A DNA stretch of 64,000 nucleotides from positions 124,001 through 188,000 of the forward strand of contig NZ_JJOY01000023.1 of the NCBI RefSeq assembly GCF_000979455.1. Reading direction: 5' to 3'. Of this stretch, positions 55,565-63,956 are shown one piece after another. Made by a program: the position numbers and the translations under genes. The stretch comes from Methanosarcina sp. 2.H.T.1A.6 (lineage in GTDB: Archaea; Halobacteriota; Methanosarcinia; Methanosarcinales; Methanosarcinaceae). Within the stretch, counting starts at the first letter, position 1; every line of letters starts with the position of its first letter. Under the pieces are notes generated by a model. It searched no databases, was not told where the DNA came from, and worked only from the letters and a program-made list of their open reading frames with translations.

Positions 55565-55969
55565 CTGGCACAAGATAAAATCGAGAAACCAGAAGAGGAA
55601 TGGAAAAAGGTTCTCACTTCTGAACAATATCACGTTTTGAGGCAGAAAGGTACCGAGAGGCCCTTTTCGGGGGATCTTTATTATAACAAAGAAAAAGGGG
55701 TCTATACCTGTGCCGCCTGCGGGCAGGAACTCTTTTCTTCCGATACCAAGTTCGAGTCAGGGACCGGTTGGCCCAGTTTTTCTGATGTTATTGCCAGCGA
55801 CAAAGTAAGGCTTCAGGAAGACACCAGCCATTTCATGCGCAGGGTTGAAGTTGTCTGCTCCCGCTGCGGAGGGCATCTGGGGCATGTCTTCGATGACGGG
55901 CCGAAACCTACGGGAAAACGCTTCTGCATAAATGCCGTTTCCCTTGACTTCAAGAAGAAACCCGAATAA
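55565..55969 (+). CDS. msrB: Peptide-methionine (R)-S-oxide reductase MsrB, apparent CTG start
   Basis: A 134-residue enzyme that reduces methionine-R-sulfoxide in proteins. It has CAAC and CSRC zinc-binding pairs, the substrate motif [30 protein letters not shown] and the catalytic Cys in [13 protein letters not shown]. The family's N-terminus ([26 protein letters not shown]) extends upstream of the only usual start, TTG 55637. It reaches CTG 55565 after an in-frame TGA, with GGGGG nine bases before it. CTG is therefore the most likely start. A 15-bp tandem repeat begins over the stop codon. Confidence 0.88.
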   Translation: MAQDKIEKPEEEWKKVLTSEQYHVLRQKGTERPFSGDLYYNKEKGVYTCAACGQELFSSDTKFESGTGWPSFSDVIASDKVRLQEDTSHFMRRVEVVCSRCGGHLGHVFDDGPKPTGKRFCINAVSLDFKKKPE

Positions 55970-56081
55970 GGAAAATCCGAATAAGGAAAATCCGAATAAG
56001 GAAAATCTGAATAAGGTAAATCTGAATAAGGTAAATCTGAATAAGGTAAATCTGAATAAGGTAACTCTGTATAAGGAAAAT
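55962..56081. repeat. 15-bp tandem repeat across the msrB stop codon, eight copies
   Basis: CCGAATAAGGAAAAT repeats eight times, drifting to ctgaataaggtaaat in later copies. The first copy holds the TAA stop of msrB (55967-55969), so every unit carries the GAA-TAA of the gene's end. Confidence 0.95.
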
Positions 56082-56174
56082 TCAATTGTGTAATAAGGTC
56101 CAAAAGGCCCGAAGGATGAAATCAAGGGAGCTTAAAAGGGGGCTTGAAGAAATCTGAAACCTTCTAAAACACAG

Positions 56175-56342
56175 GTGGAGCTGGTCGGTTTTATCATTTT
56201 TCTGTTTCTTTACCTTGCCCTTTTTAATCTGCTGTTTAGCCTGAAAGGGTATGAATCTCCCGTCTTTGCTCCGGGTACCCTTCTTTTTTCCTTTCTCGGA
56301 TACTGGCTGGCCGGGTACCTGTACGACAGGTATCTGAAATGA
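56175..56342 (+). CDS. Small two-helix membrane protein
   Basis: A frame from GTG 56175 to TGA 56340 encodes about 55 residues with two hydrophobic helices (LVGFIIFLFLYLALFNLLFSL and FAPGTLLFSFLGYWLAGYL) separated by KGYESPV, ending YDRYLK. The hairpin-like layout and aromatic/charged ends fit a genuine small membrane protein. No ATG is in frame; a CTG about 20 bases earlier is an alternative. No family is recognised. Confidence 0.45.
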   Translation: MELVGFIIFLFLYLALFNLLFSLKGYESPVFAPGTLLFSFLGYWLAGYLYDRYLK

Positions 56343-56504
56343 TGGGCAGTCTTTTGGAGGGAGCCGGCAGGAAAGCCGGCGGGGAAGCTGGCAGGTCGAA
56401 AGATAGCATGATTTATCTGACCTGGGCGAGCATTTCTATATAGAATCTTTATCTATGGGTACTTTCATAAGCTTTATTATAGATTACACCAATTTTCAGG
56501 GTAG

Positions 56505-57149
56505 ATGTTCAAAGCAATTATTTTTGATGTGGACGGCGTCCTTGTGGATTCCATGCGTTTTCATGCTGACGCCTGGGTTGAAGCTTTCCGGGAATCAGGG
56601 ATTTCCATCAAAAGGGAAGATATCTATGAAATCGAAGGTGGAAATGACCGGGGAATAGTCAGATCCATCTTCGAAAAATCAGGAAAAAACCCCGGGCCTG
56701 AGGATTTCGAGTCTATTCCCCGAAGAAAGCGGGAAATTCTTGACCTCAGCCTGATAAAGCCTTTTGACGGCATGGTCAGTTGCCTGGATGAGCTGAGGGG
56801 TAAGTTCCGGCTCTCCCTGGTCTCAGGTTCAAGCCGTCTGGTTGTGGGGACTGTAATTGAAAACTTCTTTTCCGGCATATTCGAGGTCGTTGTCACGGGT
56901 TCGGACGTTGAGAACGGAAAACCTGCTCCTGAGCCGTACCTGAAAGCAGTCGAAAAACTCTCCCTGCCGGAGAATGAGTGCCTGGTTGTGGAAAACGCCC
57001 CTATGGGAATTGAAGCTGCAAAAAACGCAGGGCTTTACTGTGTAGCGGTCGCAAGCACACTCGGGCCCGAAAGGCTGCAGCATGCAGATCTTGTCTTTGA
57101 AAACCATGCTGAGCTTTTCAGGTATTTCAAAAGCCTGATTCATGATTGA
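56505..57149 (+). CDS. HAD-superfamily phosphatase, beta-phosphoglucomutase-like
   Basis: A 214-residue HAD hydrolase with a helical cap. Motif I is IIFDVDGVLVDS (nucleophile Asp and acid/base Asp), motif II LVSGSS, motif III Lys in ENGKPAPEPYL, and motif IV VVENAPMGIEAAKNAG. The sequence is closest to the phosphoglucomutase/phosphoglycolate-type subfamily IA; substrate cannot be assigned from sequence. A convergent glycosyltransferase follows. A 16-bp tandem repeat begins over its stop codon. Confidence 0.9.
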   Translation: MFKAIIFDVDGVLVDSMRFHADAWVEAFRESGISIKREDIYEIEGGNDRGIVRSIFEKSGKNPGPEDFESIPRRKREILDLSLIKPFDGMVSCLDELRGKFRLSLVSGSSRLVVGTVIENFFSGIFEVVVTGSDVENGKPAPEPYLKAVEKLSLPENECLVVENAPMGIEAAKNAGLYCVAVASTLGPERLQHADLVFENHAELFRYFKSLIHD

Positions 57150-57182
57150 CCTGATGCATGATTGGTCTGATGCATGATTGAA
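57135..57182. repeat. 16-bp tandem repeat across a stop codon, three copies
   Basis: CTGATTCATGATTGAC (57135), CTGATGCATGATTGGT (57151) and CTGATGCATGATTGAA (57167) are in direct contact. The first contains the TGA stop of the HAD gene (57147-57149). Confidence 0.9.
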
Positions 57183-57263
57183 TTTTATCTCCAGAGCCGG
57201 AAAAATTCTATTCAGGAAGGCTGTTCGAAGGCAAATGTTCGAAAAGGCTGGAAAAGAGGCTTT

Positions 57264-58403
57264 TCAGGAGGCATCTTGTCCTGCCTCTTTTTCGAGCAGT
57301 TCCCTGATGGATTTTGGCCCGTCCAGCTCGTTTGCAAGCTTGCGGAGCCGCTCGGTCTTATTCCTATACGCCCTGTCTTCCAGGACTTCCCGGATGCATT
57401 CCAGAATGACCGCCGGAGGGGTAGAGTAACTTAGTTTTCTTCCGTAGCCCTCTTCTTCGACCACTTCGGCGTTGCTTTCCTGTTCGTTGTGCCCCTCGTC
57501 CGGGAAAGAGATGATCGGGATTCCGAAACTTAAAGCTTCCATCATTGTGCTGTGCCCTCCGGGGGCGATCACGGCATCGGAACTCTTGAAGTAGGGGAAG
57601 GTGTCTTTTATGAACTGGAGTACCTGCACGTTTTCCGGAAGATCAGTGAATTTTGAAGGGTCAAGGCTAGGGCCGGAAATGAGAGTGTAGTGGATGCCGG
57701 AATCGAGCTTTGCGGTTTCGAGCACTTTCCGGAAAATCGGTTCCCTGTATCCGAAACCTCCAATAAGGGAGATGATGTGGGGCTTTTTGAGGGAGATTTC
57801 TTCAACTTCGTCGTACTTTTTCTGGACCAGGGGGCCGCTGTAAAAAAGTTTTTCCCGGATTTTGTGGGTAAAACTCAGGTTCTTCCTGCAGACCGTGTAG
57901 GGGAGGGGATAGTCAGGGATGATTATCCTGTCCACCATCTCGAAGATCTGGTTGTACACCTTTTTGGTCAGTTCCCCGAGAAGTCTTATGGGTACACCCC
58001 TGCTTTTGAAAAACTCTTCCATGTTCGACTGGTTAAGGATTAGGTAAACGGGGAGCTTGAGGGCTTTTGCGGCAAGGATTCCAAGGTAATAACTGTCCGA
58101 AACCACGGCATCAGGGCCAATATCTCTGGTTAGCTTCAGGATTTTTGGCCCACCCAGGAGCTGGGCGTTTTTCAAGGTTGCTTCTACCGACCCTGTGAAG
58201 TCTAAAGCTCCTTCTTTTCCCACCAGCTTGATTTCCGAGGGAATGTCGTGGGCCTTATAACCTACTTTTTCGATAAGCTCTTTCGAGTATCCATATGCTC
58301 CAAAGTGAACCTCATGCCCTGCACTCATCATTTCTTTCCCCAGGGCAAGGCAGCGGCTTGTGTGGCCAAGCCCTTCCCCGCATATAAAAATCATTATTTT
58401 CAT
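57264..58403 (-). CDS. UDP-sugar glycosyltransferase, MJ1255/MurG-like
   Basis: A 379-residue GT-B fold enzyme from ATG 58403; the longer reading to 58442 is not needed. FICGEGLGHTSRCLALGKEM at the N-terminus is the acceptor-domain glycine loop. IVSLIGGFG-type and VIAPGGHSTMMEALSFGIPIISFPDEGHNEQESNA motifs form the nucleotide-sugar site, as in UDP-GlcNAc transferases. The family (MJ1255, VC2487) is common in methanogens and probably modifies lipids or surface glycans. It converges with the HAD gene and is followed upstream by the insertion sequence. Confidence 0.85.
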   Translation of the reverse strand: MKIMIFICGEGLGHTSRCLALGKEMMSAGHEVHFGAYGYSKELIEKVGYKAHDIPSEIKLVGKEGALDFTGSVEATLKNAQLLGGPKILKLTRDIGPDAVVSDSYYLGILAAKALKLPVYLILNQSNMEEFFKSRGVPIRLLGELTKKVYNQIFEMVDRIIIPDYPLPYTVCRKNLSFTHKIREKLFYSGPLVQKKYDEVEEISLKKPHIISLIGGFGYREPIFRKVLETAKLDSGIHYTLISGPSLDPSKFTDLPENVQVLQFIKDTFPYFKSSDAVIAPGGHSTMMEALSFGIPIISFPDEGHNEQESNAEVVEEEGYGRKLSYSTPPAVILECIREVLEDRAYRNKTERLRKLANELDGPKSIRELLEKEAGQDAS

Positions 58404-58511
58404 CAGCACAACTCCTTTTCTTCCGGCTTCAGGACTTCTCACTCAAAGGTTTACTGTCTTCCATCTGTCCACTTTCCTGTAGATGTTGTATTAATGGGCA
58501 GATAACTATTC

Positions 58512-59649
58512 TAGGAGTTACGCAGTTGAGCCGTAGCATATCGTTTTTAACATTCTCACTTTTACATTAATTAATTTAATGTGTATAGAGGGTTATTTAA
58601 ATATGCTGTCACTGCCACTCTTCTAATTTTCATGGCACTTTCAAACCAGGATATTCCACTTTTTACTCTCTGGAATTCCAGTCTGAGAAAAGCTCTTAAT
58701 GAGAACATTATATGCGCTCTTTGTGCCCCTTCCTTTCTTGCCTGACATTTTTCGACACCGCAGAACTGCTTTATCCCTCTATGATATTCCTCAATTTTCC
58801 ACGACTTCTTTGCCACATCTTCACGTTTTGATTCATCCATATCCTGCACATCTGTAACCCAGTGTTGCGTGTCTCCGTCTTTTGAAACTATTCGAAACAC
58901 CTTAACAAATCCATATGCTTTTAGGTGGACCACGCGTCCTTTTGGAGGAATATCTACTGTTTCAAGCGGTACATTTCCCTTGTTGTCAGGATTTACCAAC
59001 CGATTTTTCTTTAACCTTGTGAGAAAATGCCATTCTTTATTTCTAACGGCTTTAAGGTTTTTCACACTTGCATACCATGTATCAAACAAAACAAATTCGG
59101 GATTAAAACCACGTTCATCGGCTTTGTCAAGCATATCGAGGAAATGGTCATTCTTTGTTTTGTCGTCTTCATCGATGTTATAAATTCTAAAATCAACAGG
59201 AATAACGGTTGTTCCGTCTGTCCAAATTAAGGTGATCAGACCTATTCCCTTTACAGTACGATGATGTTTTCCACTCCACATACGACAAACAAAAGCCATT
59301 TCTTTTGCGTATGGTTTATCTAGTGTTGAATCGTCAACAATTAGATAGCCTTCCTCAAACTTGACGTGATTTTTTACTTATTCCCATAGCGCTTCTGTGT
59401 CTGGAGGCTGCCTTTGAAGGCAACGAGTGAAAGCATCATGAGAAGGAGCATTAGCTACGTTTGGATAACATCTAGCGGCTTCAGTACAACTGAAAACGTT
59501 AGAAGCTGCAATGAGAAAATTAATGTATTCAATGTCGTTACATTTGGGTGGATTTATATCCATAACTCCGTACGTTTTTAAGGGATTAATAAATGTAAGT
59601 ATATTTTAAATGACATGAAGTTGTCGGCAGTTCAAGTGCGTAAGTCCTA
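58512..59649 (-). mobile_element. Insertion sequence, 1138 bp, with terminal inverted repeats and 5-bp target duplication
   Basis: The ends are TAGGAGTTACGCAGTTGAGCC at the left (58512; first bases) and, read from the other strand, TAGGACTTACGCACTTGAAC at the right (59649). They match at most positions. TATTC flanks both sides (58507-58511 and 59650-59654), the target duplication. Inside is one minus-strand DDE transposase gene with an in-frame stop. The family is an IS4-superfamily type (IS701- or ISH3-like by size and 5-bp duplication); I cannot settle which. Confidence 0.85.
58571..59563 (-). pseudogene. DDE transposase interrupted by one in-frame stop
   Basis: The frame from ATG 59563 runs 61 codons to TAA at 59378-59380 and continues in the same frame to 58571. 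It has VDDSTLDKPYA (first Asp), FVLFDTWYAS (second Asp), a Trp/Tyr-rich HWVTDVQDM segment and KIEEYHRGIKQFCGVEKCQ (Glu and basic residues). The stop replaces a residue between LWE and VKNHVKF, where a single change from CAA or GAA would make TAA. Otherwise the gene is intact, so the loss is recent. Confidence 0.85.
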
Positions 59650-59881
59650 TATTCTAAATGATCGGATTCCCAATTAAAATGGGCACGTGCTGCCTGAATT
59701 GGTTATACTGTTAACCATTAAAGTCATATGAATGTAGTAAAAATCCGGGCTAAAGGTTTGCGGGCCAAAAAAGTGAAGAGAATCGAACAGTACTGAAATG
59801 TGCAGAAATGTAATGTGAAAAACAAAAATATGCAGTATAAAGTAAATGAAACTGGAAAAAGAAAAAAAGAGAACTGAGGGC

Positions 59882-61267
59882 TTATAAGCCGTAGTTCTCC
59901 GGAAGGAAGACTTTAACTTCACTCTTGTACTTTGTGAGGCAGTCGTCCATGAATTTGTCCATGTCGTCCGTAAGGGAGTCCAGGGATGCCTTTGCGTCTG
60001 CGAGTGCTTTGGTTTCGAACCTGGAGAGTGCGAGCTTGCCTGCAGCACCTTCGCTGACGATGTCACAGCATTCGATTGCAGCGTTCTTTGCTCTGAGGTA
60101 GATATCGTTTCCGTCCTTAACAATTGCCTGGCCGACCTTGTATGCGTTGTCGTATGCAAGCACGTAGGACTGGGGGTCTCTGTACCTGTCGGAGAGCATG
60201 AAAAGGTCCCTGAGAACTTTTTCGTTCTTGGTTTCAAGAGCGGTGTTCATGAGGGCGCAGTCGTATGCGAGGTTCTCGGACCAGCACTGAACTGTGGTAC
60301 CACCGAATTCACCGTGGTATTCAACGGACTCGTTGGACCAGCAGTCACAGCACTGCATAATGAGGTTACCCATTACGTCGGAGTGAGCGCAGGTGGAAGT
60401 CTTACCTTCCTGGGTCATTGGCATACCGGTGATGGCTTTGACAATGATGTTTTCATAGCCGCAGTCCTTTCCGGGGCCAACTGCACCGCATTCGTATGCA
60501 ACGAGGGATCTGGGGGCGGAAATTGCCCTTGCGATGATTGCGAGGGTGTGGGCAAGGTTCTTGTCGAGCAGCCCGCCGCCGATGAACATTGCGGTGTTTG
60601 CCTGGGCGCAGTCGGTGTCACCAGCTGCTACAGTGCCGGTCTTCTTTGCAATTGCTGCAATGTCGGACCAGATCATTTCCATGTCCATGGAGCCGAGGCA
60701 GCCGATTGAGTAGAGCATACCTGGGATATCGTTCCTGAGTACGGCGTGGTCGAATACTTCCTTACCACCCATGCTCTCTACGGAAAGCAGGTCTGCACCG
60801 GATTTGGCACACTGTTCAAAGGCTTCGAGGAAGACCGCGTACTTGTCGCCTCTGAGCTGGGGGAATTCTCTGTTCTCACGGATGTCACCGATTGTGTGGC
60901 GGAGTGCGCACTTTATGCCGTATTCATCGTGGTATTCTTCCATGATGGTTTTCTGGGCGTGTGCAACTTCTGCTCCCCAGGAGGGGTTGTTGGACATCTG
61001 CTGAACGTGTTCAGTTTCAAGGATAATTGCTGGGAAACCGACTTGGACCATTCTTGACATAACGTCGGTTGTGATCCTCTCGTATTCCTTTATGAGTTTT
61101 TCCTTGGATGCACCTGCTTCAGGTCTAGGAGCGTAGTTAATTTCAGGAATTGTGTAGCCAGCACCGATCTCAAGGCCAAGGCCTGCCTTTACGGGGTGCT
61201 TGGATACACCGAAGCTCATTTCGTCTGCACTTGCATATGCCATTGAAGTGTATCTTGTTGCTGCCAT
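59882..61267 (-). CDS. mtaB: Methanol:corrinoid methyltransferase MtaB
   Basis: A 461-residue zinc enzyme that moves the methyl group of methanol to the cobalt of MtaC. With ATG 61267 as residue 1, Glu164, Cys220 and Cys269 fall exactly where the known zinc ligands of M. barkeri MtaB are (LLSVESMGG, GDTDCAQ, PGKDCGY), which also supports this start. A GAGGTGA ribosome site precedes it. The mtaC stop lies 10 bases upstream, so mtaC and mtaB form one operon. Methanosarcina genomes usually carry several mtaCB copies, each with its own regulators. Confidence 0.97.
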   Translation of the reverse strand: MAATRYTSMAYASADEMSFGVSKHPVKAGLGLEIGAGYTIPEINYAPRPEAGASKEKLIKEYERITTDVMSRMVQVGFPAIILETEHVQQMSNNPSWGAEVAHAQKTIMEEYHDEYGIKCALRHTIGDIRENREFPQLRGDKYAVFLEAFEQCAKSGADLLSVESMGGKEVFDHAVLRNDIPGMLYSIGCLGSMDMEMIWSDIAAIAKKTGTVAAGDTDCAQANTAMFIGGGLLDKNLAHTLAIIARAISAPRSLVAYECGAVGPGKDCGYENIIVKAITGMPMTQEGKTSTCAHSDVMGNLIMQCCDCWSNESVEYHGEFGGTTVQCWSENLAYDCALMNTALETKNEKVLRDLFMLSDRYRDPQSYVLAYDNAYKVGQAIVKDGNDIYLRAKNAAIECCDIVSEGAAGKLALSRFETKALADAKASLDSLTDDMDKFMDDCLTKYKSEVKVFLPENYGL

Positions 61268-61277
61268 CTCATTCACC

Positions 61278-62054
61278 TCAGTGCTTGTGGAATTTGTCTC
61301 TTAATGCTGCGATATTGTTGGTACCTGCAATGATTGCATCAGCAATCTTGGGGGCGTCAGCTGCTTCTTCACCGTACACACCGAGTGCATACTGGGACAC
61401 GAAGTCCTGGTTAACTGCGCCGCCACCGCATGCGAATGGAACCTTTAGACCCTTTTCAACGAGCTTGTCGTTAACTTCCTTGAATGCATACATGGTGGTG
61501 GTCATGAGTGCAGTACCGGTGACCATGAGAGGCTTGTTTGCAATAACTGATGCAACAACTTCGTCAACAGGGACATCCCTTCCGAGGTCAACCACATCGT
61601 AGCCGTTTGCCCTGAGGAGAGCGGTAACGATATTCTTTCCGATGTCGTGAACGTCACCTTCTGCAACGTGGCAGACAACAGTTCCCTTTGTTACAGGGGC
61701 AGTTTCGGAGTTTTCCTTACAGAATTCTATACCGTTGAGCATGGCGTCAGCAGACATCATGACGTTAGGGAGGAAAATTACTCCATCATCGTAGAGCTTG
61801 GTGACAACGCCCATACCGACCATGAGGGCATCGTCTATGAGGGTGATCGGGTTCTGGCCTGCATCCATTGCTGCCTGGAGACCCTCGATTACATCATCTT
61901 CTTCTCCTTCGAAGATGGCTTTTGCAATCGGGTAAACAAATTCGTCTTTAGGATAAAGCTCTTCTGCGGCTTCTTCAGGAGTCATCTCCTTCTCCAGAGC
62001 CACATTGTATCTGGTTAATATCTTTTTCAGACTTGCCTCTGTAAAGTCCAACAT
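61278..62054 (-). CDS. mtaC: Methanol-specific corrinoid protein MtaC
   Basis: A 258-residue corrinoid carrier. The N-terminal helical cap (about 1-120, with LIDDALMVGMGVVTKLYDDGVIFLPNVMMSADAM) precedes a Rossmann B12-binding domain. That domain has DVHDIGKN, whose His136 is the lower cobalt ligand, then the TGTALMTTTM and GGGAVN motifs. It receives the methyl group from MtaB and hands it to MtaA for methyl-CoM formation. It is first in the operon and has a long upstream region before the divergent regulator. Confidence 0.97.
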   Translation of the reverse strand: MLDFTEASLKKILTRYNVALEKEMTPEEAAEELYPKDEFVYPIAKAIFEGEEDDVIEGLQAAMDAGQNPITLIDDALMVGMGVVTKLYDDGVIFLPNVMMSADAMLNGIEFCKENSETAPVTKGTVVCHVAEGDVHDIGKNIVTALLRANGYDVVDLGRDVPVDEVVASVIANKPLMVTGTALMTTTMYAFKEVNDKLVEKGLKVPFACGGGAVNQDFVSQYALGVYGEEAADAPKIADAIIAGTNNIAALRDKFHKH

Positions 62055-62957
62055 ATTTCTAAACCTCCATTTAGATTAAACAAAAAGGTCCTTGACGTTC
62101 CGGATCTGCAGTTTTCCGGATTTATAAGGTCTTGGATGTTCCGGTTTTGCCTTTGTAAAGCTTTTTCTTTCTGTGGTAGTACCCTGAGAAATATCTGAAG
62201 TTTCTCTATCTTTGAGGGTGTAAATTCCAGATTTCTGAAGTACAATACCGGTGAAAGAATTTCTTTCTCCTGTTCCCGGAACTTTTCCTTTTTTATTGTA
62301 GCTCATGTCTGCATGCTGACATGTGTTTACAGCGTAATTAGGGGAAATTATCCCATATACCATAACCGACGGAAATTTTTTCCTGATTTTTACAGGGCAA
62401 CACGGGGTCTGAAATTTTGAGGACAAGATGCTATTTTCGACCCTCTGATCTTTCCAGTTCTTCTCTCCTGATAAAGGAGCTCTAAATTTTTGGGGCAAAT
62501 CTGGTATCTCCTCTTCAACATTTTTCAGGACATTTTTATTTTTAAACAATCTCACTTTTTTTAAACAATGTCGTTATTCAGATAAAGCCTATTAAAAATT
62601 TCAATGTTCATATTTACTCTTTCAGTCACACATATACATTTAATATCCATAGTCGGGGTGCCATTATCTTTTTGAACTATGGTTAATGATGTCGTTTTTC
62701 CTTTGAATTCTCCCTCTTTCCCTCACTGATAAAATTATTTTATCTTGCCCATATTGCGTTTTAAATTATTCATCCAAATTCTTTTATATAAATGGACATA
62801 TCGGTTATCCCCAGTATATGGCGTAAACTCTTCCTCTTATTAAGGTCGTACAGAACCCGAACGGAATGCAAATCTTTATTCGTTCCTGTACGAACGTTAC
62901 GGTGTCACACGATGCAGATATCCTATATTTACAAAAAAAGAGATAGAAGTGGTTTGA
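62055..62957. promoter_or_regulatory. mtaCB leader and divergent promoter region, 0.9 kb
   Basis: No gene is supported here; the minus-strand frame at 62076-62555 has no family features. Methanol methyltransferase operons of this genus are known for long untranslated leaders, and much of this region probably serves that purpose. On the plus strand, tttatataaat at 62784 looks like the TATA box of the regulator at 62958. This places its transcript start near 62815 and gives a 140-base leader. Confidence 0.6.
62847..62892 (+). promoter_or_regulatory. Hairpin in the leader of the Msr-like regulator
   Basis: CGTACAG (62847) pairs with CTGTACG (62886), and GAACGgAAT (62859) pairs with ATTCGTTC (62878) with one bulged base. 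The hairpin lies about 30 bases inside the inferred transcript. As DNA it is also a long palindrome that could be a binding site for the regulator itself. Confidence 0.5.
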
Positions 62958-63812
62958 ATGAAATCTGAGTTAATAGATGTAGTATTTCGTTCCCAGAAAA
63001 GAAGAGACCTCCTCTTACTCCTGGGAGAAGAACCCCGAACAATGGAAGAAATTAAAGTCCTTCTCGATGTTTCTCCCACAGCTATCTTACCCCAGATCAA
63101 GAGGTTCACGGACAGTAATCTGGTTATTCACAAAAATGGCAGCTATGAATTGACAGATATGGGGGATCAGGTGTTCAAAAAAGTCAGATCCCTTGTTGAC
63201 GTCCTAACCCTGGTTGAAAAAGACAACTATTGGATTGAACATGACCTGGGCGGAATCCCTCAGTATCTTCTTGGCAGGATAGGGGATCTTAAGGACTGCA
63301 ATCTGGTCACAGCCGATCCCAGCCAGATATTCGAACCGAGTACGGAACTTTTGAAGTTCTTTTCATCTTCCCGCTATCTCATGGTTTTTTCATCCTTTTA
63401 CAGGCCTGAGTTCCTTCCCCTTTATTCAAAGCTCGGAAGGCTTGATTCAGAGGTTTCCCTTATTTTTACGGAATCGGTACTCGAGAAGTTCCTGCACAAC
63501 TATGAACGGAAAATAAGGAAATTTGCCACTCTGGAGAACACCGAACTTTTCGTCTGTCAGGATGGTGTAAAAATTGCCGAGCTTATTGTCTCTGATCGCG
63601 GGATGATGATTTCTCTCTTTGACAGCCAGGGTAGGTTCTATCATGACTATATGTGCTGTTCCGAGCCTCAGGCTATTTCCTGGGCAAGAGAGCTCTTTGA
63701 TTTCTATAAATCAAGGTCATTAAAGGTCGAGGGTGAGAAGAGCATTGACAGTGTTATATGCACATCCGAAAACGGAGCTTTATCGGAATCTATGCTGTTA
63801 AGCCTTCACTGA
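62958..63812 (+). CDS. Msr-type regulator of the methanol operon
   Basis: A 284-residue winged-helix protein divergent from mtaCB. The N-terminal domain is LIDVVFRSQKRRDLLLLLGEEPRTMEEIKVLLDVSPTAILPQIKRF. The C-terminal FilR1/DUF1724-type domain includes IPQYLLGRIGDLKDCNLV and AISWARELFDFYKSRS. In M. acetivorans, Msr proteins encoded beside mtaCB operons activate or repress them in response to methylated substrates. Position and sequence fit that role. The gene at 30219 is a diverged relative. Which numbered Msr this is cannot be told from the window. Confidence 0.9.
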   Translation: MKSELIDVVFRSQKRRDLLLLLGEEPRTMEEIKVLLDVSPTAILPQIKRFTDSNLVIHKNGSYELTDMGDQVFKKVRSLVDVLTLVEKDNYWIEHDLGGIPQYLLGRIGDLKDCNLVTADPSQIFEPSTELLKFFSSSRYLMVFSSFYRPEFLPLYSKLGRLDSEVSLIFTESVLEKFLHNYERKIRKFATLENTELFVCQDGVKIAELIVSDRGMMISLFDSQGRFYHDYMCCSEPQAISWARELFDFYKSRSLKVEGEKSIDSVICTSENGALSESMLLSLH

Positions 63813-63900
63813 TATCTACTGATGTATTAACAGATTTAATACAGGTTTGAAGCTTTAATCCAAAATAAATAAGGTGACTGAGATTCTCCAGATTTGCTGG

Positions 63901-63956
63901 AATTATTCGAGTTACTGAAATTATTCGAGTTGCTGGAAATTATTCGAGTTGCTGAA
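63901..63956. repeat. 18-19-bp tandem repeat, three copies
   Basis: AATTATTCGAGTTGCTGG-type units occur three times in a row about 90 bases after the regulator stop. The third copy is slightly longer. The rest of the window after it is AT-rich and has no gene. Confidence 0.85.

Noticed and set aside
55400-56125. Minus-strand ORFs around msrB with repeated [11 protein letters not shown] strings
   Set aside because: They are translations of the 15-bp tandem repeat and of the antisense of msrB.
59674-60237. 187-codon minus-strand frame overlapping mtaB
   Set aside because: It is an out-of-frame shadow of mtaB with Thr/Ser/Arg-rich sequence and no ribosome site.
62076-62555. 159-codon minus-strand ORF upstream of mtaC
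   Set aside because: No recognisable domain; it lies in the expected long leader of the methanol operon, and the residue pattern is irregular.
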